In this document: positions 12,526 to 24,463 of the stretch, one piece after another
Position numbering within the stretch: the stretch's first letter is position 1
How the letters are laid out: every line of letters starts with the position of its first letter
Source: Aspidapion aeneum
Taxonomy: Eukaryota > Arthropoda > Insecta > Coleoptera > Brentidae
Assembly (NCBI GenBank): GCA_963576565.1
Contig: OY755039.1
Span: 126,340,640 to 126,404,639, forward strand
DNA: 64,000 nt
Reading direction: 5' to 3'
Notes under the pieces: generated by a model
The model's input: only the letters and a program-made list of their open reading frames with translations
Databases searched by the model: none
What the model was told of the DNA's origin: nothing
Made by a program: the position numbers and the translations under genes

Positions 12526-13180
12526 TACCGGACCCGCACCACTTGGAGACCTTGGAGCAACGCGGTAATAAGACAACTTCAATATTTATTTACATTTCAA
12601 TTTCGTCTAATTTGACATGTTTATTTATAAATTACATTAAATTTTTTGAAAAAAAAAGGTACTCATAGGTAAAATATTGTACCTAACACAGGCGGAAAGT
12701 GTCTCTACTTACCGCCGTTCGATAAAGGTACTTTACCGGACCCGCACCATTTGGAAACCTTAGCAACGCAGTAATAAGAAAACTTCAATATTTGTTTACA
12801 TTTCAATTTCGTCTAATTTGACATGTTTATTTATAAATTACATTAAATTTACAAAAAAAGATACTCATAGGTAAAATATTGTACCTAACACAGGCGGAAA
12901 GTGTCTTTTCAACCCTTAAATAACATAAGGAGCATCCAATTTACAAAAACTATCCCGAAGCCTCATAGTGTCGAATTTTAAGCTATTTTTTGTGTTTTTT
13001 TTTAAATATGTCGAAAATATGTAAAAAAATCTAAGGCTTGGGGGGCCCCCACCTGGGTGCGCCCATGAATTGATAAATAAACATGTCAAACTAGACGAAA
13101 TTGATGAAATGTAAACAAATATTGAAGTTGCCTTATTGCCGCGTTGCTAAGGTCTCCAAATGGTGCGGGTTCGGTAAAGT
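12526..13180. repeat. Three copies of a ~180 bp repeat, two direct and one inverted
   Basis: Copies at about 12526-12708 and 12733-12905 run in the same direction, each from ACCGGACCCGCACCA to AACACAGGCGGAAAGTGTCT. A third, at about 13066-13176, is inverted (ATGGTGCGGGTTCGGTA at its right end). Copies 2 and 3 are separated by a G/C-run MITE remnant near 13036-13060. Non-coding. Confidence 0.7.
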
Positions 13181-13348
13181 ACCTTTACCGAACGGCGTGC
13201 GGTAAAGTAATTACTTTACCGCACGCGAGTAGGTAAATTATTTTTCCACACACGACTGCTTGACCGAACTTCTTAGGTGCAACATGTCGTCAACGGCTTA
13301 AGGAAAAAACCAAATACGTAATATATTTGGAAAAAACCTTAAATTGTA

Positions 13349-13494
13349 TTTCTCCCCTTTGGTGCACTAAAGGCGTAAGTTTCCTTTCATTACACGCGCA
13401 ACTGACGTCCTTGTTGTTTGGTACAATAAGTGCGAAGGCTACGTGTGTAATGAATGTGACTTACGCCCTTAGTGTACCAAAGGGGAGATTTCTT
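13349..13494. mobile_element. Short foldback MITE (~146 bp)
   Basis: Arms 13349-13412 and 13431-13494 pair (CTCCCCTTTGGTGCACTAA against TTAGTGTACCAAAGGGGAG). A protein frame runs through it only because the palindrome lacks stops. Confidence 0.65.
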
Positions 13495-14690
13495 TGTATT
13501 AAATTTTGTCAAATTGGGGTTTTTAGTGATTTTTATGACTATAACTTTGTTGCTACGGGAAGGTTTCTTTCCGAATTAGTGCGGAAAAGTGCAATTTTTC
13601 GCACGCAAAATGCATGATGATACAAAACAATATTATTTATAAATTTTTGAGAGAGATATTTACTAGAGGCAGTAGTTTATTTTTCACGCCTGTAGAAAAA
13701 TAATATACCTATCTACCTACCTTGTTCGGCCATTTAGAAATGCCTACGTATTTTATTATTTTCTGCTCGCATGCAAAAAATACCTAGGTACTTTGGGAAC
13801 TGTTTAAGGATAAGTTTGGTGCGAAAGGTAGAATTTTTTACGTTGTCATTAGATTATATAGAAAATCGTAAAATTAATTGTTTGAGTTTTAGCACTTCTA
13901 TTGTAAACTAACACAGCACCATTTTAAAGACAATAGTGTATCTGTAGCGTAATATAAAATTTTGAATCTAATAATTACAACAAATTTAATTCTATAAACT
14001 TTTTTATATTTTTTATGGAATTTTTAAAACATAATTAAAAAACTATTCTTCAAGGGAATACCCATAGTCTAGTGCGGCGCTGATTCGTTCGGGCGTGGCC
14101 GTTTTCGTATACGTGTAAAGGACAGACTTATGCAATTTTCGTATTGTCATCCTTTAATGTGATACTCAAAATCCACTTATAGAGTAAATAGCTAACGGGG
14201 TGTATTGGAATATTACGTATATGCCCCTAGCCCGCCGCCCCCTTGGTGCGCCCATGTAATAATTCAAAATAAGTAAAAAAACTAGAAAAAAAGTTAAAAA
14301 AAAACATAACCTACTTTTTTGAAGAAAACATGGTCCCTTTTATTTCAGATTTTCTCGCTTTATAAAATATTTTTAAGAAAAACACATTTTTCCCATATGC
14401 ACAAAGGATCCATTCTTAAAACTGATTAATTTTTGAGACTAAAGCTCTTGTCATTTTTGTAAAATTTACGTTTTTGTTAACATTACAGCTTATTTATTTA
14501 TTTTTTTTATTTATTTATTTATTCTATATAGCTTATGGGAAATCAGTTTGTTTGTCCTATGGAAGACATCTTGGATTTGATCATATGTTTTGTTAGACAG
14601 CCCTATTAGGTTAGGTTAAGTTTGAGTTAGGTTAGGTTTGATTTATTCAAGTTCTAGTTCAAATATGCTTTTTTGCTTAGGTTAGGTTTA
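13495..14690. other. AT-rich non-coding stretch
   Basis: No gene seen. 14607-14691 contains scattered GGTTAGGTTA motifs, two or three units each, too few for a telomeric array. Confidence 0.5.
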
Positions 14691-14691
14691 G

Positions 14692-14830
14692 TCGAGGGGG
14701 AACAGCTAACCCAAAATATGTACACCGATTGTGAAAATCCACAATCTTTTGCTAAGATTGTGAGGGATTGTGGAAAGATTGTGAGGGATTGTGGCAAGAT
14801 TGTGAGGGATTGTGGAGGACTGTGCAGCGG
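14692..14830 (+). repeat. Partial copy of the GATTGTGAGGGATTGTGG satellite MITE
   Basis: It begins TCGAGGGGGAACAGCTAACC and continues with the same lead-in (ATTGTGAAAATCCACAATC) as 14992-15240. It has three satellite units, then breaks off at another short element (CAGCGGCGTAGCG). Confidence 0.65.
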
Positions 14831-14991
14831 CGTAGCGTACCTGAAGGGGGGGGGCGTCCCATCAAAAATTCTGGTGACCAAAAAAAAAATAAAAAATCAA
14901 AAATTCTGGCGACCAAAAAAAAAAACAAAAAAAAGTCATCATGTCTATAGTTTCCTTGGCCGCCCTCTTAATTTACCCTGCTACTTAATAA

Positions 14992-15240
14992 CCGAGGGGT
15001 GACCAGCTAAACCCAAAATGTGTATGCCAATTGTGAAAATCCACAATCTTTTGCTAAGATTGTGAGGGATTGTGTAAAGATTGTGAGGGATTGTGGTAAG
15101 ATTGTGAGGGATTGTGGTCAGATTGTGAGAGATTGGGACAGATTGTGGGTGATTGGGAGGGATTGTGTAAAGATTGTGAAGGATTGTGAACAGATTGTGA
15201 GAAATGTGTACACCGATTGTGAGAGCTGTTCACCCCTCGG
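14992..15240 (+). mobile_element. MITE built around a ~21 bp satellite
   Basis: Terminal inverted repeats are CCGAGGGGTGACCAGCT (14992) and AGCTGTTCACCCCTCGG (ending 15240). Between them lie about nine degenerate units of about 21 bp based on AGATTGTGAGGGATTGTGG. ATTGTGAAAATCCACAAT near the start is itself a hairpin. Confidence 0.75.
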
Positions 15241-15630
15241 GTTTAGTTAAAAAGTGTTTAAGTTTTTATGCAGTTTTGATGTTTAAATAATGTTTTTAAA
15301 GTAACTTTTTTAAATAAATCTTATCCACACAGTAAGTCTATTTTTTCCCTAATTTTGACGACTTTTGTGGCGATCTGGCAACAGTGCCTTTTTGAAACAT
15401 ATTTCAGGTGCATTTTGGTTGGCAGCCATGCTTTTTGAAGTTAGTTGTTATTGAAAAAAAAAGTGAGGTTAAACAGCTCATTTTATAGGACTTTTTTTCA
15501 ATTTTTTTCCAAAAATACCGCATAATCCACAAAAATTTTTTTTTCTAAATGTTCTTAAAAAGGCATTTTTTAAGCCTAAAAAAAATATTTCACAAAATTC
15601 ATGTGTCCATTAAGTCGACAGGCCCCCCAA

Positions 15631-15788
15631 AATGTATTTTGTTTAACTCCGGACTCAATTACCTTTCGTTTGATATCACACATGCCATATTTTCATGTAA
15701 ACTTTAATTTTTGAAATCTACACCCACCCTTTAAAAAAAAAACTAAAATATATTTTGTTTAACTCCAGACTCAATTACTTTTCGTTAG
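15631..15788 (-). repeat. Fragment of the AGCTCACAC MITE interior
   Basis: Two of the internal ~115 bp units (TTTAACTCCGGACTCAATTA and CTCCAGACTCAATTA) are present without either palindromic end. Confidence 0.65.
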
Positions 15789-16090
15789 AAAATATATACT
15801 ACAAACAATCCTGTACAAAAACCGTAATCATTTTGTCATTAAAGAACAAAAATAGTCCCAGGGACTAAGATGTGAAAACTATATGAGAATAATCCAATTG
15901 ATTATTGCACAATTGTATTTACAATTATTTTTCATTCAGATGCTCCCAACACTACTTTTAACAGTATTGTGCTAAGGCTGCAATAACATAGGAAACAATA
16001 CATTTTCACCACCTTTTAACAGTACTGTGCTGTGTCACATGGAACCTATGAGCACCAATGAGATATTTTATTGATTTTTTATAAACTTAC

Positions 16091-16353
16091 CTTAAAATAA
16101 ACAAAACTTTTTCTGGTATCAATGTGTAATTGGCAATGTTTTCATTTTTGTTTGGCTTAAAAGTAACTAAGCCATACTTAATCATTACACAAAGGGCTTC
16201 TTTAACTCGGGAAATAGGTAAATCAGTGGCTTTCTTGATATACAGCAATGGGCTGTTTATCTGCTTAAATAGGTAGGAACCGACTTTTTCAACCACTGGC
16301 CCAAAGCATTCATTCAAAATAAGAGAAATTACTTTACCGTATGTCACAGACAT
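16091..16353 (-). CDS. Polr3c: RNA polymerase III subunit RPC3 (POLR3C), first coding exon
   Basis: RPC3 (human RPC62) belongs to the RPC3-RPC6-RPC7 subcomplex of nuclear RNA polymerase III, which acts in promoter opening and initiation. The exon encodes 87 residues plus two bases. The ATG at 16351-16353 opens the family's N-terminal winged-helix region: a FGPVVEKVGSYLF stretch, then VKEALCVMIKYGLVTFK, matching the 'VKKALCVLVQHNLV' pattern I know from animal RPC3. The frame runs directly into a consensus donor (AAG then GTAAGT, RNA sense) at 16085-16090. Full RPC3 is about 530 aa, so the rest must lie leftward. I found no second exon down to position 1. Either the first intron exceeds 16 kb or this is an orphan exon. 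Confidence 0.8.
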
Positions 16354-16560
16354 GGTTAATTTTTAATTGTTTTAAGTAAAATAAACTCTGGAAAAAGGGA
16401 TAGGTGCCTGGGAAATAACTTTTCACTGAGATCACAAAACATAGAGCGCCCTAATTAAATATATATCAAAAATAAAATCAAACCAGTCAAAGTACAAGAC
16501 GGACAAGACAAGAGAAAAATTCGTGCAACAATATGCGTGCAACCTTCAACAAAAAATTTC
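16354..16560 (-). promoter_or_regulatory. Presumed 5' UTR and promoter region of Polr3c
   Basis: This is the sequence directly upstream of the RPC3 start. No TATA box stands out. The adjoining 16570-16880 is a dispersed repeat that recurs around the BEL insertion. The call rests on position only. Confidence 0.3.
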
Positions 16561-16569
16561 AAAATAGCG

Positions 16570-16880
16570 ATATCTAATCTGTGATAGCGATAAAAAAGAC
16601 TGGGCGTTCAAATCCAAATCCAAATCCTATTTTTAGTCAACTGCGCGTGCGTCACTATCTGTCTCTTCTTTTCTCGTAAACTTTTGCCCTCTCTCTCGCT
16701 CTTAAGAGCAGTGTTGTGGAGCAGCCGGAAATTTAAAATGGTAAAAAAACGCAAAAATAGATAAAAACAAAAAATATTTTTTTTATTCAGGTTTTTTTAA
16801 CGATCCCAATAGCCTTTATACATATGGTATGAAGGGCTAAAAATAATAAAAAAATAGAATACATCTTAAAATTTCAGATT
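16570..16880 (-). repeat. Dispersed repeat, uninterrupted copy
   Basis: Its reverse complement matches 20073-20120 joined to 44127-44180 and then 44407-44560. Landmarks are TTCATACCATATGTATAAAG, TTTTTATCTATTTTTGCG, GCTGCTCCACAA and GATTTGGATTTG. It is an empty-site relative of the locus hit by both the BEL element and the 226 bp MITE. Confidence 0.75.
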
Positions 16881-16899
16881 TGTTAGGAGGTTGTTGCGG

Positions 16900-17120
16900 C
16901 CGAGGGGGATTTCACAGACAATTTTTTTATTTGCAAAAATGACGAATAATTCCAAAAAATTCTAAATAACTCCCAAAAATTCTGAAAAATGCCAAAGAAT
17001 TCTAAACAATGCCAAATAATTCCGAATAAAGCTAAATAATTCCAAGAAATTCTAAAAATGCCAATGCCAAAAAAGCGACATGATTTTAACATATATTGCC
17101 AACTGTGAAATCCCTCTTGG
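16900..17120. mobile_element. MITE with internal AATTCYRAAAAA satellite
   Basis: Ends are CGAGGGGGATTTCACAG (16901-16917) and CTGTGAAATCCCTCTTGG (17103-17120), an inverted pair. Between them are about ten degenerate 12-14 bp units (AATTCCAAAAAATTCT-like, AAATGCCAAAG-like). Non-coding. Confidence 0.65.
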
Positions 17121-18623
17121 TTTCGGCTATATCTTGTTTATTATACTTAGGTATAGGCCACTGCGCACCTAGATATAATGCGGGGGCCCGAGAGCTCTGA
17201 GGGCGCCCCTAGGCTAGGCCTAATATGATATGTCGTATTTTATGCAATTTTGCGCCCATATATGCTGAGGTATTAGAGCGATAATAATTTTAAAATATAA
17301 CTTGTTTCAAAACATTTTTGTAAATAAATTAACGATTAAAAATCAACTGAATTTTACAACTTAATATAAATTCTTACATTGCTGTACCAGTCTTACTGCA
17401 TGAGATCATTTAAAAAGTCTCATATTTGTTGACTATAGTTTTACTGAGATCTTGTTTTTTTGGTTAAATTTAAATTTACAAGGCTTTAGATATTAAGTTA
17501 TTAATCAGACATCACAACATTTTTACTTACCTTTTTACTAATTTTATCAATGATGGGGTTGTGTAATCTTTGGTTTTACTCAGATCATTTGTTATTTCTT
17601 TTTAATTTAAATTTAAATTTACAAGACCTAATAAAAATAAATTATTTTAGATTTCACACACCTTTTAGTTGCTATATAATTTAAAATTATTTTAGTTTTT
17701 ACAGGCCACATATTAATTGTGTTCCATATGTATACTGCATAATTGATTGTTTTATGAAATTTTTCTTAAACTGACAAGTAATTAACTCACATATATGTAT
17801 AAGGTGTCCTATTTTCGACAATTTTGGGCCGTTTCAGGGACTCCTACAGGATATTAATAATGTTAAAAACCAAAAAACGCATTTTGCTATGAACCCCAAG
17901 ACATTCCTGAGTGCGCCACTGACCTTTATAAAAATATTACCATCCAAAACAGGTAGCCGAAACAACCTCTTTATAACACTGACAGGGGTGTACCAAAGAG
18001 AGAGGAGAGGCCCACCTTCAAAGGGAAACCAAATTTGAACATTGAAAAAATTTTTCCGCCCTCTAAAAAATGAAATAATTTGCAATTAAAAAGGTAACGT
18101 AAATTATGTGATGCAAAAGAAACTGAAGTAGAAGAAACTGATAGATGAGTTTGCAGAAAACAAAGCCGAGGTTCCCAAAATTTCTGGGCAAGTAACGTTG
18201 CATATCTTTGGATATTTATATTAAGTATTGCACTGTAGTTTTTGAAAAAGCAAGTTGATCCCCAGACGTGTTTTTGAGAGCAGATAGTTTCTCGGTTATA
18301 TAATAGGCATACCTAGGTATGCACATTTGAACATAGTATGTGTTTATTTAAATCGTAGCTCAGTTGAAATGTTTGCAAATAAAATTTGTTTTTATATTTA
18401 TTATGGTGTCATATATCACAGGTTCATGCAAGGCAAAGGCGCAATTACGGGGTAGGGGGACTAGCCCGCTGATCAAAATTGGCCTCCCCAATCTAAATGA
18501 GTATAATTTATCAGGGGCAAACTAACTGCTCTACATATCAGTCAGTAAAAATATCCAACTCCGCTCTTTTGAAAAAAGTATTAGAAATATTTTTCAAACA
18601 ATTTTAGGGAAATCATTATATAT
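17121..18623. other. Non-coding stretch
   Basis: No gene seen. 17155-17215 is a G/C-run remnant of a short element. 17803-17850 resembles the ends of the degenerate element at about 38105-38285 (GTCCTATTTTCGACAATTTTG against GTGCATTTTCGACACTTTTG). Confidence 0.4.
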
Positions 18624-19739
18624 ACAGGGTGTTCGGCACATAAACCGTCAACATTTTTTGGGATATTGCTGGGGTCATTTGCTACCTTTTCAACCTTGGA
18701 ACTTAAGTCATAAGAGTCACTGCTAAAAAGATATGAATTTTTTTCTCAAATTATCCAAAATCCCACCTTTAAACCCTCGTAAGCTTTTTATTAATGTCTG
18801 GAAAAGCACCATTTTTTTAAAAAATTTCTGTAATCTTATGCTTCTTCAACTAATTAATAGATTTGTTAAAATTGATGTACCAAAGGGACCGAGGTTTTTA
18901 ATTGAAGAATATTAGTGATTTTGTGAAAGAAAATCAACTTCAAAATTGAAAATCAAAAAAAGTATCGATAATTGAAAGCTTCATTTTCTTTTAGAAACTT
19001 CTTTAGTTGATTACCTTTCTAACGGTATGCTACACATTGATAAAAAAAACATTTCTGCTTTAAAATATGGATATTCCGCCAGAAGGGCGAGACTCGTTCG
19101 GAATTGGTAAGAAAGACAATTTGATGTTTATGATCGTTTACCTACTTAAACAAAAGTTAAACTTTTAACAATAATGTATGGTGTTCTATATTTATAAATT
19201 TTGTTCGAAACGATCATAAACATCAAATTGTTTTTGTTATCAAGTCCAAACGGTTATTGCCCGCCTCACGGAATATCCGTATTTTAAAGCAGAATTGTTT
19301 TATTTTTTAAATCAATGTGTAGCATACCGTTAGAAAGGTAATCAACTAGAGAAGTTTCTAAAAGAAAATGAAGTTCTCAATTGTCGATACTTTTTTTAAA
19401 TTTTAATTTTGAAATTGATTTTCTTTTACAAAATCACTAATATTCTTCAATTAAAAACCTCGTATGTCCCTTTGGTACATCAATTTTAACAAATCTATTA
19501 ATTAGTTGAAGAAGCATAAGATTACAGAATTATTTTAAAAAACGGTGCTTTTCCAGAAATTAATAAAAAAGCTTACGAGGGTTTAAATGTGAGATTTTGG
19601 GTAATTTGAGAAAAAAATAAAAAAATTCATATCTCTTTAGCCGTGACTCTAAGGACCCAAGTTCCAAGGTTGAAAAGGTAGCAAATGACCCCAGCAATAT
19701 CCCAAAAAATTTTGACGGTTCATGTGCCGAACACCCTGT
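18624..19739. mobile_element. ACAGGGTGT foldback element, 1.1 kb near-complete palindrome
   Basis: Left arm about 18624-19135 pairs with right arm about 19200-19739; the outer ends are ACAGGGTGTTCGGCACAT and ATGTGCCGAACACCCTGT. Arms of about 500 bp leave only a short loop of about 65 bp. No transposase. Confidence 0.8.
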
Positions 19740-20120
19740 ATATATATGATATCGGACAAAAATATATTTTGCATTAAAAACACAAAGACACAATTTAAAC
19801 TAAAATATTTTATCCCGAGCGTAGGTCTCCTTAAAGTTTCCTGTATACCTACTGGATTTTAGCGGTTGCTTTTAATTTTCGAAGTTGGAAAGTATCATTT
19901 TAGTGTACCTCAAAGGGGGAGGGATTAAAAGTACACTTTTGATCTATTCAATAAAACGAATTTAGTTCCTAGGATGCAGAAAAAAATTGCACCAGATGTT
20001 TGTTTTTAAATGAGGGGCAGCAGTTTTTCCCTTTGCCTCAGGCAACTAAAAAGTTATAGGCACGACCTTCACACTGAATTTTTAAGATTTATTTTTATAT
20101 TATTTTTAGCTATTCATACC

Positions 20121-20534
20121 TGTTCTCGCCCTTTCTTAAATTAAAATATTCCAGGAAAATAACGAAAATCAGTTTGACAACATTGTATTTGTTCCGCTGC
20201 GAATTTATTTTTCTTTTCATAAAAGACTCGGGTTTTGGCCACCTTCGGATAAGGTGAAAAAAATATATTAGGCGGTTTCATAAAATTTTGTGGTGAAAGA
20301 AAAACGTCTTTTCTGCATCGAATAAAGAGTGGTCCTTTCTGGTTTATAAATAAGCAAGGGGCACCAGTATTCACGCAACCTTACAATTTTTCCTTTTACC
20401 TTTCCCTCCTATTTTCACCACAATTTTTCCGAGTGAAAAATAATTAGGACAGAAGATCTACATCAACGTGGTGAGTACCAAAAATTTATCGTTTATTGGT
20501 GTTCATCAGCTTTTCATTGACTATCGTAGGAACA
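20121..20534 (+). repeat. BEL 5' LTR
   Basis: It runs from TGTTCTCGCCC to GTAGGAACA. It differs from the 3' LTR at about seven bases plus a 3-bp indel, which dates this element as older than the nested Gypsy. Confidence 0.93.
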
Positions 20535-20535
20535 T

Positions 20536-20553
20536 TGGTCCTTCGAGCCGGAT
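20536..20553 (+). promoter_or_regulatory. BEL primer binding site (tRNA-Tyr type)
   Basis: TGGTCCTTCGAGCCGGAT starts one base after the 5' LTR. Its complement fits the 3' end of animal tRNA-Tyr (...CGGCTCGAAGGACCA). Confidence 0.8.
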
Positions 20554-20887
20554 AATCAGCGCGATAAGTTTTTGTTGTCTTGTTTACGCGGTATATTTAA
20601 TTTAATTTTATAGAAATACCTACATATATTTATAGAGGTTTCGAATGAAATTTTTTATCTCTTTATTTAAGCAGGTTTATAAAAGACAAAAAAGCGGTTA
20701 CCGGGTTGATCTTTTTTGTATTTATGCAGTTTTGGACAGCGGGAAAATACAGCGTTGTCAAACTATCTAAAAATAAGAGGTTTTGAGGAAAATTTTCACC
20801 ATAATATTTCTTTTGAAAAGTAATTCTAATTAATTGCGGGTTAATTGGGTTACATTTAGGAGGAGGTTTTAGTAATTATTTTACAAA

Positions 20888-21327
20888 ATGGCTAGCACGT
20901 CGGAACGTCAGCTAAAGACTCTTACGGCGAAAAAAGAGTCTTTGTTTAGCATTTCGCAAAAACTTTATGATATGTCCAGAGACTTATCCACAAAAAACTT
21001 AAAAACTAAATTTAGAACTTTGCATGCAAGTTTTAAGGAAACAAAAACTAACATTTACTCAATCTTGGATGAAATCAATGAGGTTCAATTTGAAATAGAC
21101 GAGAATTACACGCCAAATTATAAGGTTTTGGAATCTATTAATGAACTTTGTTGTTATATCCAGACCGCGGCGGAAAAAATAAAGGTACCTACTCAAGTTA
21201 CTACAAATAGTGGTGGTTCTTCCCGTGCGAACACTAACCCAAGTGGAGCTCCGACTTTGCGTAGATCATTACAAATACCAGATCTTCATTTACCGGAGTT
21301 TAATGGGGAGATTCGGCAGTGGGAGAC
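20888..21327 (+). pseudogene. BEL gag, first part
   Basis: The frame opens at ATG 20888 after a leader of about 335 bp. A coiled-coil-rich N-terminus (about residues 1-100) and an S/T/G-rich linker lead to the conserved BEL motif LPEFNGEIRQWE, where the I-like element has inserted. The reading resumes at 33557. Gag would form the capsid particle. Confidence 0.85.
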
Positions 21328-22075
21328 GGTTTCGGTTTCTAGGCATTGGCTTTGTCCGTCTGGGACAGTTAGCCAGATTCAATACCGTGGGCTTCAAGAG
21401 AGTCTGGTTCTGTAACCACTTGAGGCCCCTTATTTTAGTTTGTGTATCTTGTGAAATCAGTCTTTCTTTCTCTCTCTTAAGAATTCTCACACTGTATTTA
21501 TTTACATCTTTCCAGTAAAGAACCATCTATGTAGATGTTTTTCTTTGTTTTATTTTTCTTTCTAAATTACATCCATAGGATGTGGTTAATCTTTGTAGAT
21601 GTGTATTTTTATTTTTTTTACTTGTTTTCTTCCTTTTGCTTATTTTTTGTCTATATGTATATTTTTCTTTTTTTTATTTTCCTTCTTTTTCAAACAATAT
21701 CTGCTCTATATTTCTTTGTTAAATATTTCTTTCTTTTTTTTTTCTATGTAGATGTTTTTCTCTCTTTATCTTCTTTATTCATTTTTCTATCCCCTATCTT
21801 CACTCTTCTATCTTCCCTCCACCTTCTTTTGCTTTCTTATTTCTCCCAGTTTTTTCTTTTGCCCTTCTTTCAATACATTTTTTTTTCTTTTTATTATTCA
21901 TTCACTCCATTCTTTCATTCATTCTCGGACGTCACAACAAAGGTTAAAATAGGTAAAAGATCCTAAAAGACTAACTATATGTATCTAGATTAATCTTGTA
22001 AAAAAAAAACAAAACAGAAAAAAAAGGAAACAAAATTTTCAAACTTAAAATCAAGAGTTTGCTCTCTTGTCATTT
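21328..22075 (-). other. 3' UTR of the I-like element
   Basis: In element sense this is a purine-rich block (about 21535-21955 reversed) with three spaced ATCTACA motifs, then a unique tail of about 200 bp ending at the target-site duplication. There is no clear poly(A) or TAA tail at the junction. Confidence 0.55.
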
Positions 22076-24463
22076 TTACAGTTTTATTCTGTTTTTTTCT
22101 AAAAATTGCAACAGAAGGTTACTCCTTTTAAAAGAAATTTGACTAAGGATACTTTCTAGAGATATGGGGCCGCACACGGTGTCTGTAAGTAGTTTGTAGA
22201 TATTAAAGTCTGGTACCTCGTTAATTGGGCACTCAAAAAAGATGTGGTTCAGATCCTCAAGCCGACCACACTCACAGAGGGGAGAATCTTTAACACCGAT
22301 CCTATTCAGATTTGCTGAGGTAAGACAGTGTCCCGTACGCATTCTGCATATGGTGGTTATGTGCTTTCTGTTAGTAAAATTAAACCGTGTGAACCAAGGC
22401 TGAGTGGGAAATTCCGCTTGTATAGAACTATACCATGCTTTTTTTTCTTTTACTTTATTTTTCCATTTCTGTTTAAAGGTGTTTAGTGTTTTATGTTTTG
22501 TTATGTTAAAGGTATCTTCTTTAGTGTAATCTAAATTTTTTGGAATATTTAGGATTCTTCCCACGTTGGCTAGCTGGTCCACTTTCTCATTACCGTCTAT
22601 CCCACAATGTGCCGGAATCCAAGCAAGCTTGACATGTGTGGTTTGACTCCACAAGGCCAAAATTGTCCTGGTGCTTAAAGTAATAAAATCCTGCTTCTCA
22701 TTGATTCCGTTCCTCTTTAGTTTATCCACAGAGCTTTTTGAGTCGGTGAAAATTATTATGTTCTCTATATTCCTCTCCAAACAAAACCTCAAGCCCTCAT
22801 AAATAGCAACCATCTCTGCTGTGTTAATATTTATGTCAACCGGAAGTCTGCCTGAGTAATTAAATTTTATACTGGGTATGTGAATTCCATAACCAACCCT
22901 ATTCTCTGTCTTAGATGCATCTGTGTAAATAAATGTAAATCTGTCTCTGAATTTTTCAGTTTGTTCCAGGAAGTTTAGTTTAGCCAGATTTGAGTCCCTA
23001 CTGATATTTAGATCGAGAATGTCCATTTCTTGAAATTGAATGAGATACTCCTCTTGATAACAAGGCAGTGTCTCGTGTGATCCTAGTAGTTTTAATTGAT
23101 CTTTCATGTCAATGTAACCTTTAAGAAGGGAGGATATACGAGATAAATCAATATTTTTGGTATCAACTGTGTTTTTGTATTCTTTTAAAATATCAATAAT
23201 GGGGTTGTTCTTTATACTGGCTGCTTTAGTAATCAGTTTTTGAGTAAGTATCTTTCTTCTGGTTGACAGGTCAACAGAAGCTGTCTCTCCATACAGTGCT
23301 AATACTGGTGTTGACTTCATACACCCTGTTATAATACGCATCCCTTGATTAAAAATAAGGTCCAATTTATTTAAATTTCTTTGTGAAGTTGGTTCTATGA
23401 AACTCGCGCCAAAATCGAGGTGAGACCTAACAAGTCCATCAAAGGCTATTTTTAATGTTTTGGGATCTGATCCCCACCAAGTTCCACAGAAGGCTTTTAC
23501 CAAGTTCAGTCTCTTCCTAGCTTTGGTTATAATATTTTTTATGTGTATATCCCATTTTAAATTTCTTTGTAGTGTAACCCCTAGGTATTTTATATGGTCT
23601 TTATATAGAATTTTCCTGTTATCTATAAGTATATCTGGTGGGATGGTGGGAGATCTTCCTTTTCTGAACCAGACTGCCTCACACTTTTCCTCTGAGAGTT
23701 TTAAATTCTGTGATGAGAGAAATTCGTTTATATTAGTTAGGGTTTCATTAAGGGTTTTTGTCATTTGAATAATGTTGTTTCCTTTGCAAAAGATCACCAG
23801 GTCATCTGCATATGCCATTATTTTGATTGACCTTGGAATAATATCAAAAATTTTTTTAATGTAAATGTTGAACAAAATAGGACTGAGAGGAGAGCCTTGA
23901 ATAAGTCCCATGGTTGCCTCCTTAGGGCCATGGAGTTTTCCCTCTTTGTCTTTTATAAAGAGCTGTCTGTTATTAATAAGTCTGTAGATTAGGTTGCAAA
24001 TGGTTATGGGGATCCCTGCTTCTATGAGGAGGTTGTAAAGTACTCCTATCCTGACACTATCATAGGCGCCCCTAATGTCCAAGAAGACACCCACAACTGT
24101 CTGTTCCTGGCAGAAAGCATTGTGTATATATGAGGTTAAATAGGCAAGGTTGTCATTAATCCCAAGGCCCTTACGGAAACCCATCTGATATTTAGAAAAA
24201 AAACTTTTGTTATCAAGGAACCAGTCTATTTTGTTTCTTATTATTGTTTCTAATATTTTAATGATACAGGAGCCAAGTCCTATTGGTCTGTAGCTTCCAG
24301 GATCTTCTGGGTTTTTATTTGGTTTATGGATGGCTATGATAAGTTGTTGTCTCCATTTGACAGGGATGCAATCTCCCAATCTGATTCTGTTAAATAAGAA
24401 TACGAGGGTTATTAGAACTATTCTAGGTAAGTGAAAAATCATTGAATAAGTTATCAAATCCAT
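22076..24463 (-). pseudogene. I-like ORF2: reverse transcriptase, RNase H, C-terminal zinc knuckle
   Basis: A 795-codon uninterrupted frame copies element RNA at a nicked chromosomal target. It contains SYRPIGLGSC, GVFLDIRGAYDSV with a catalytic Asp, QGSPLSPILFN and the catalytic MAYADDL near residue 218. The RNase H domain has TDAS near residue 512, then EMVAIYEG, FTDSKSSVD and PAHCGIDGNEKVD, so the catalytic acidic residues are in place. A CECG...H...C knuckle lies at the end. Its N-terminal continuation is in other frames (24454-25424) after frameshifts near 24460 and 24915, the second at a T-run. Confidence 0.9.

Noticed and set aside
13327..13617. 96-codon frame
   Set aside because: Most of its 5' half is the foldback at 13349-13494, and the peptide has no family resemblance.
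14607..14691. GGTTAGGTTA motifs resembling the insect telomeric repeat TTAGG
   Set aside because: Only two or three contiguous units at each spot. A telomeric insertion would need a longer array; chance or a short-element origin is enough.
14992..15240. CRISPR-like array
   Set aside because: Units are contiguous and degenerate with no unique spacers, inside an element with inverted ends in a eukaryotic genome.
21535..21966. 143-codon frame rich in Phe, Leu, Tyr and Ser that looks like a membrane protein
   Set aside because: It is a T/C-rich tract, the reverse of the purine-rich 3' UTR of the I-like element, so hydrophobic codons arise from composition.
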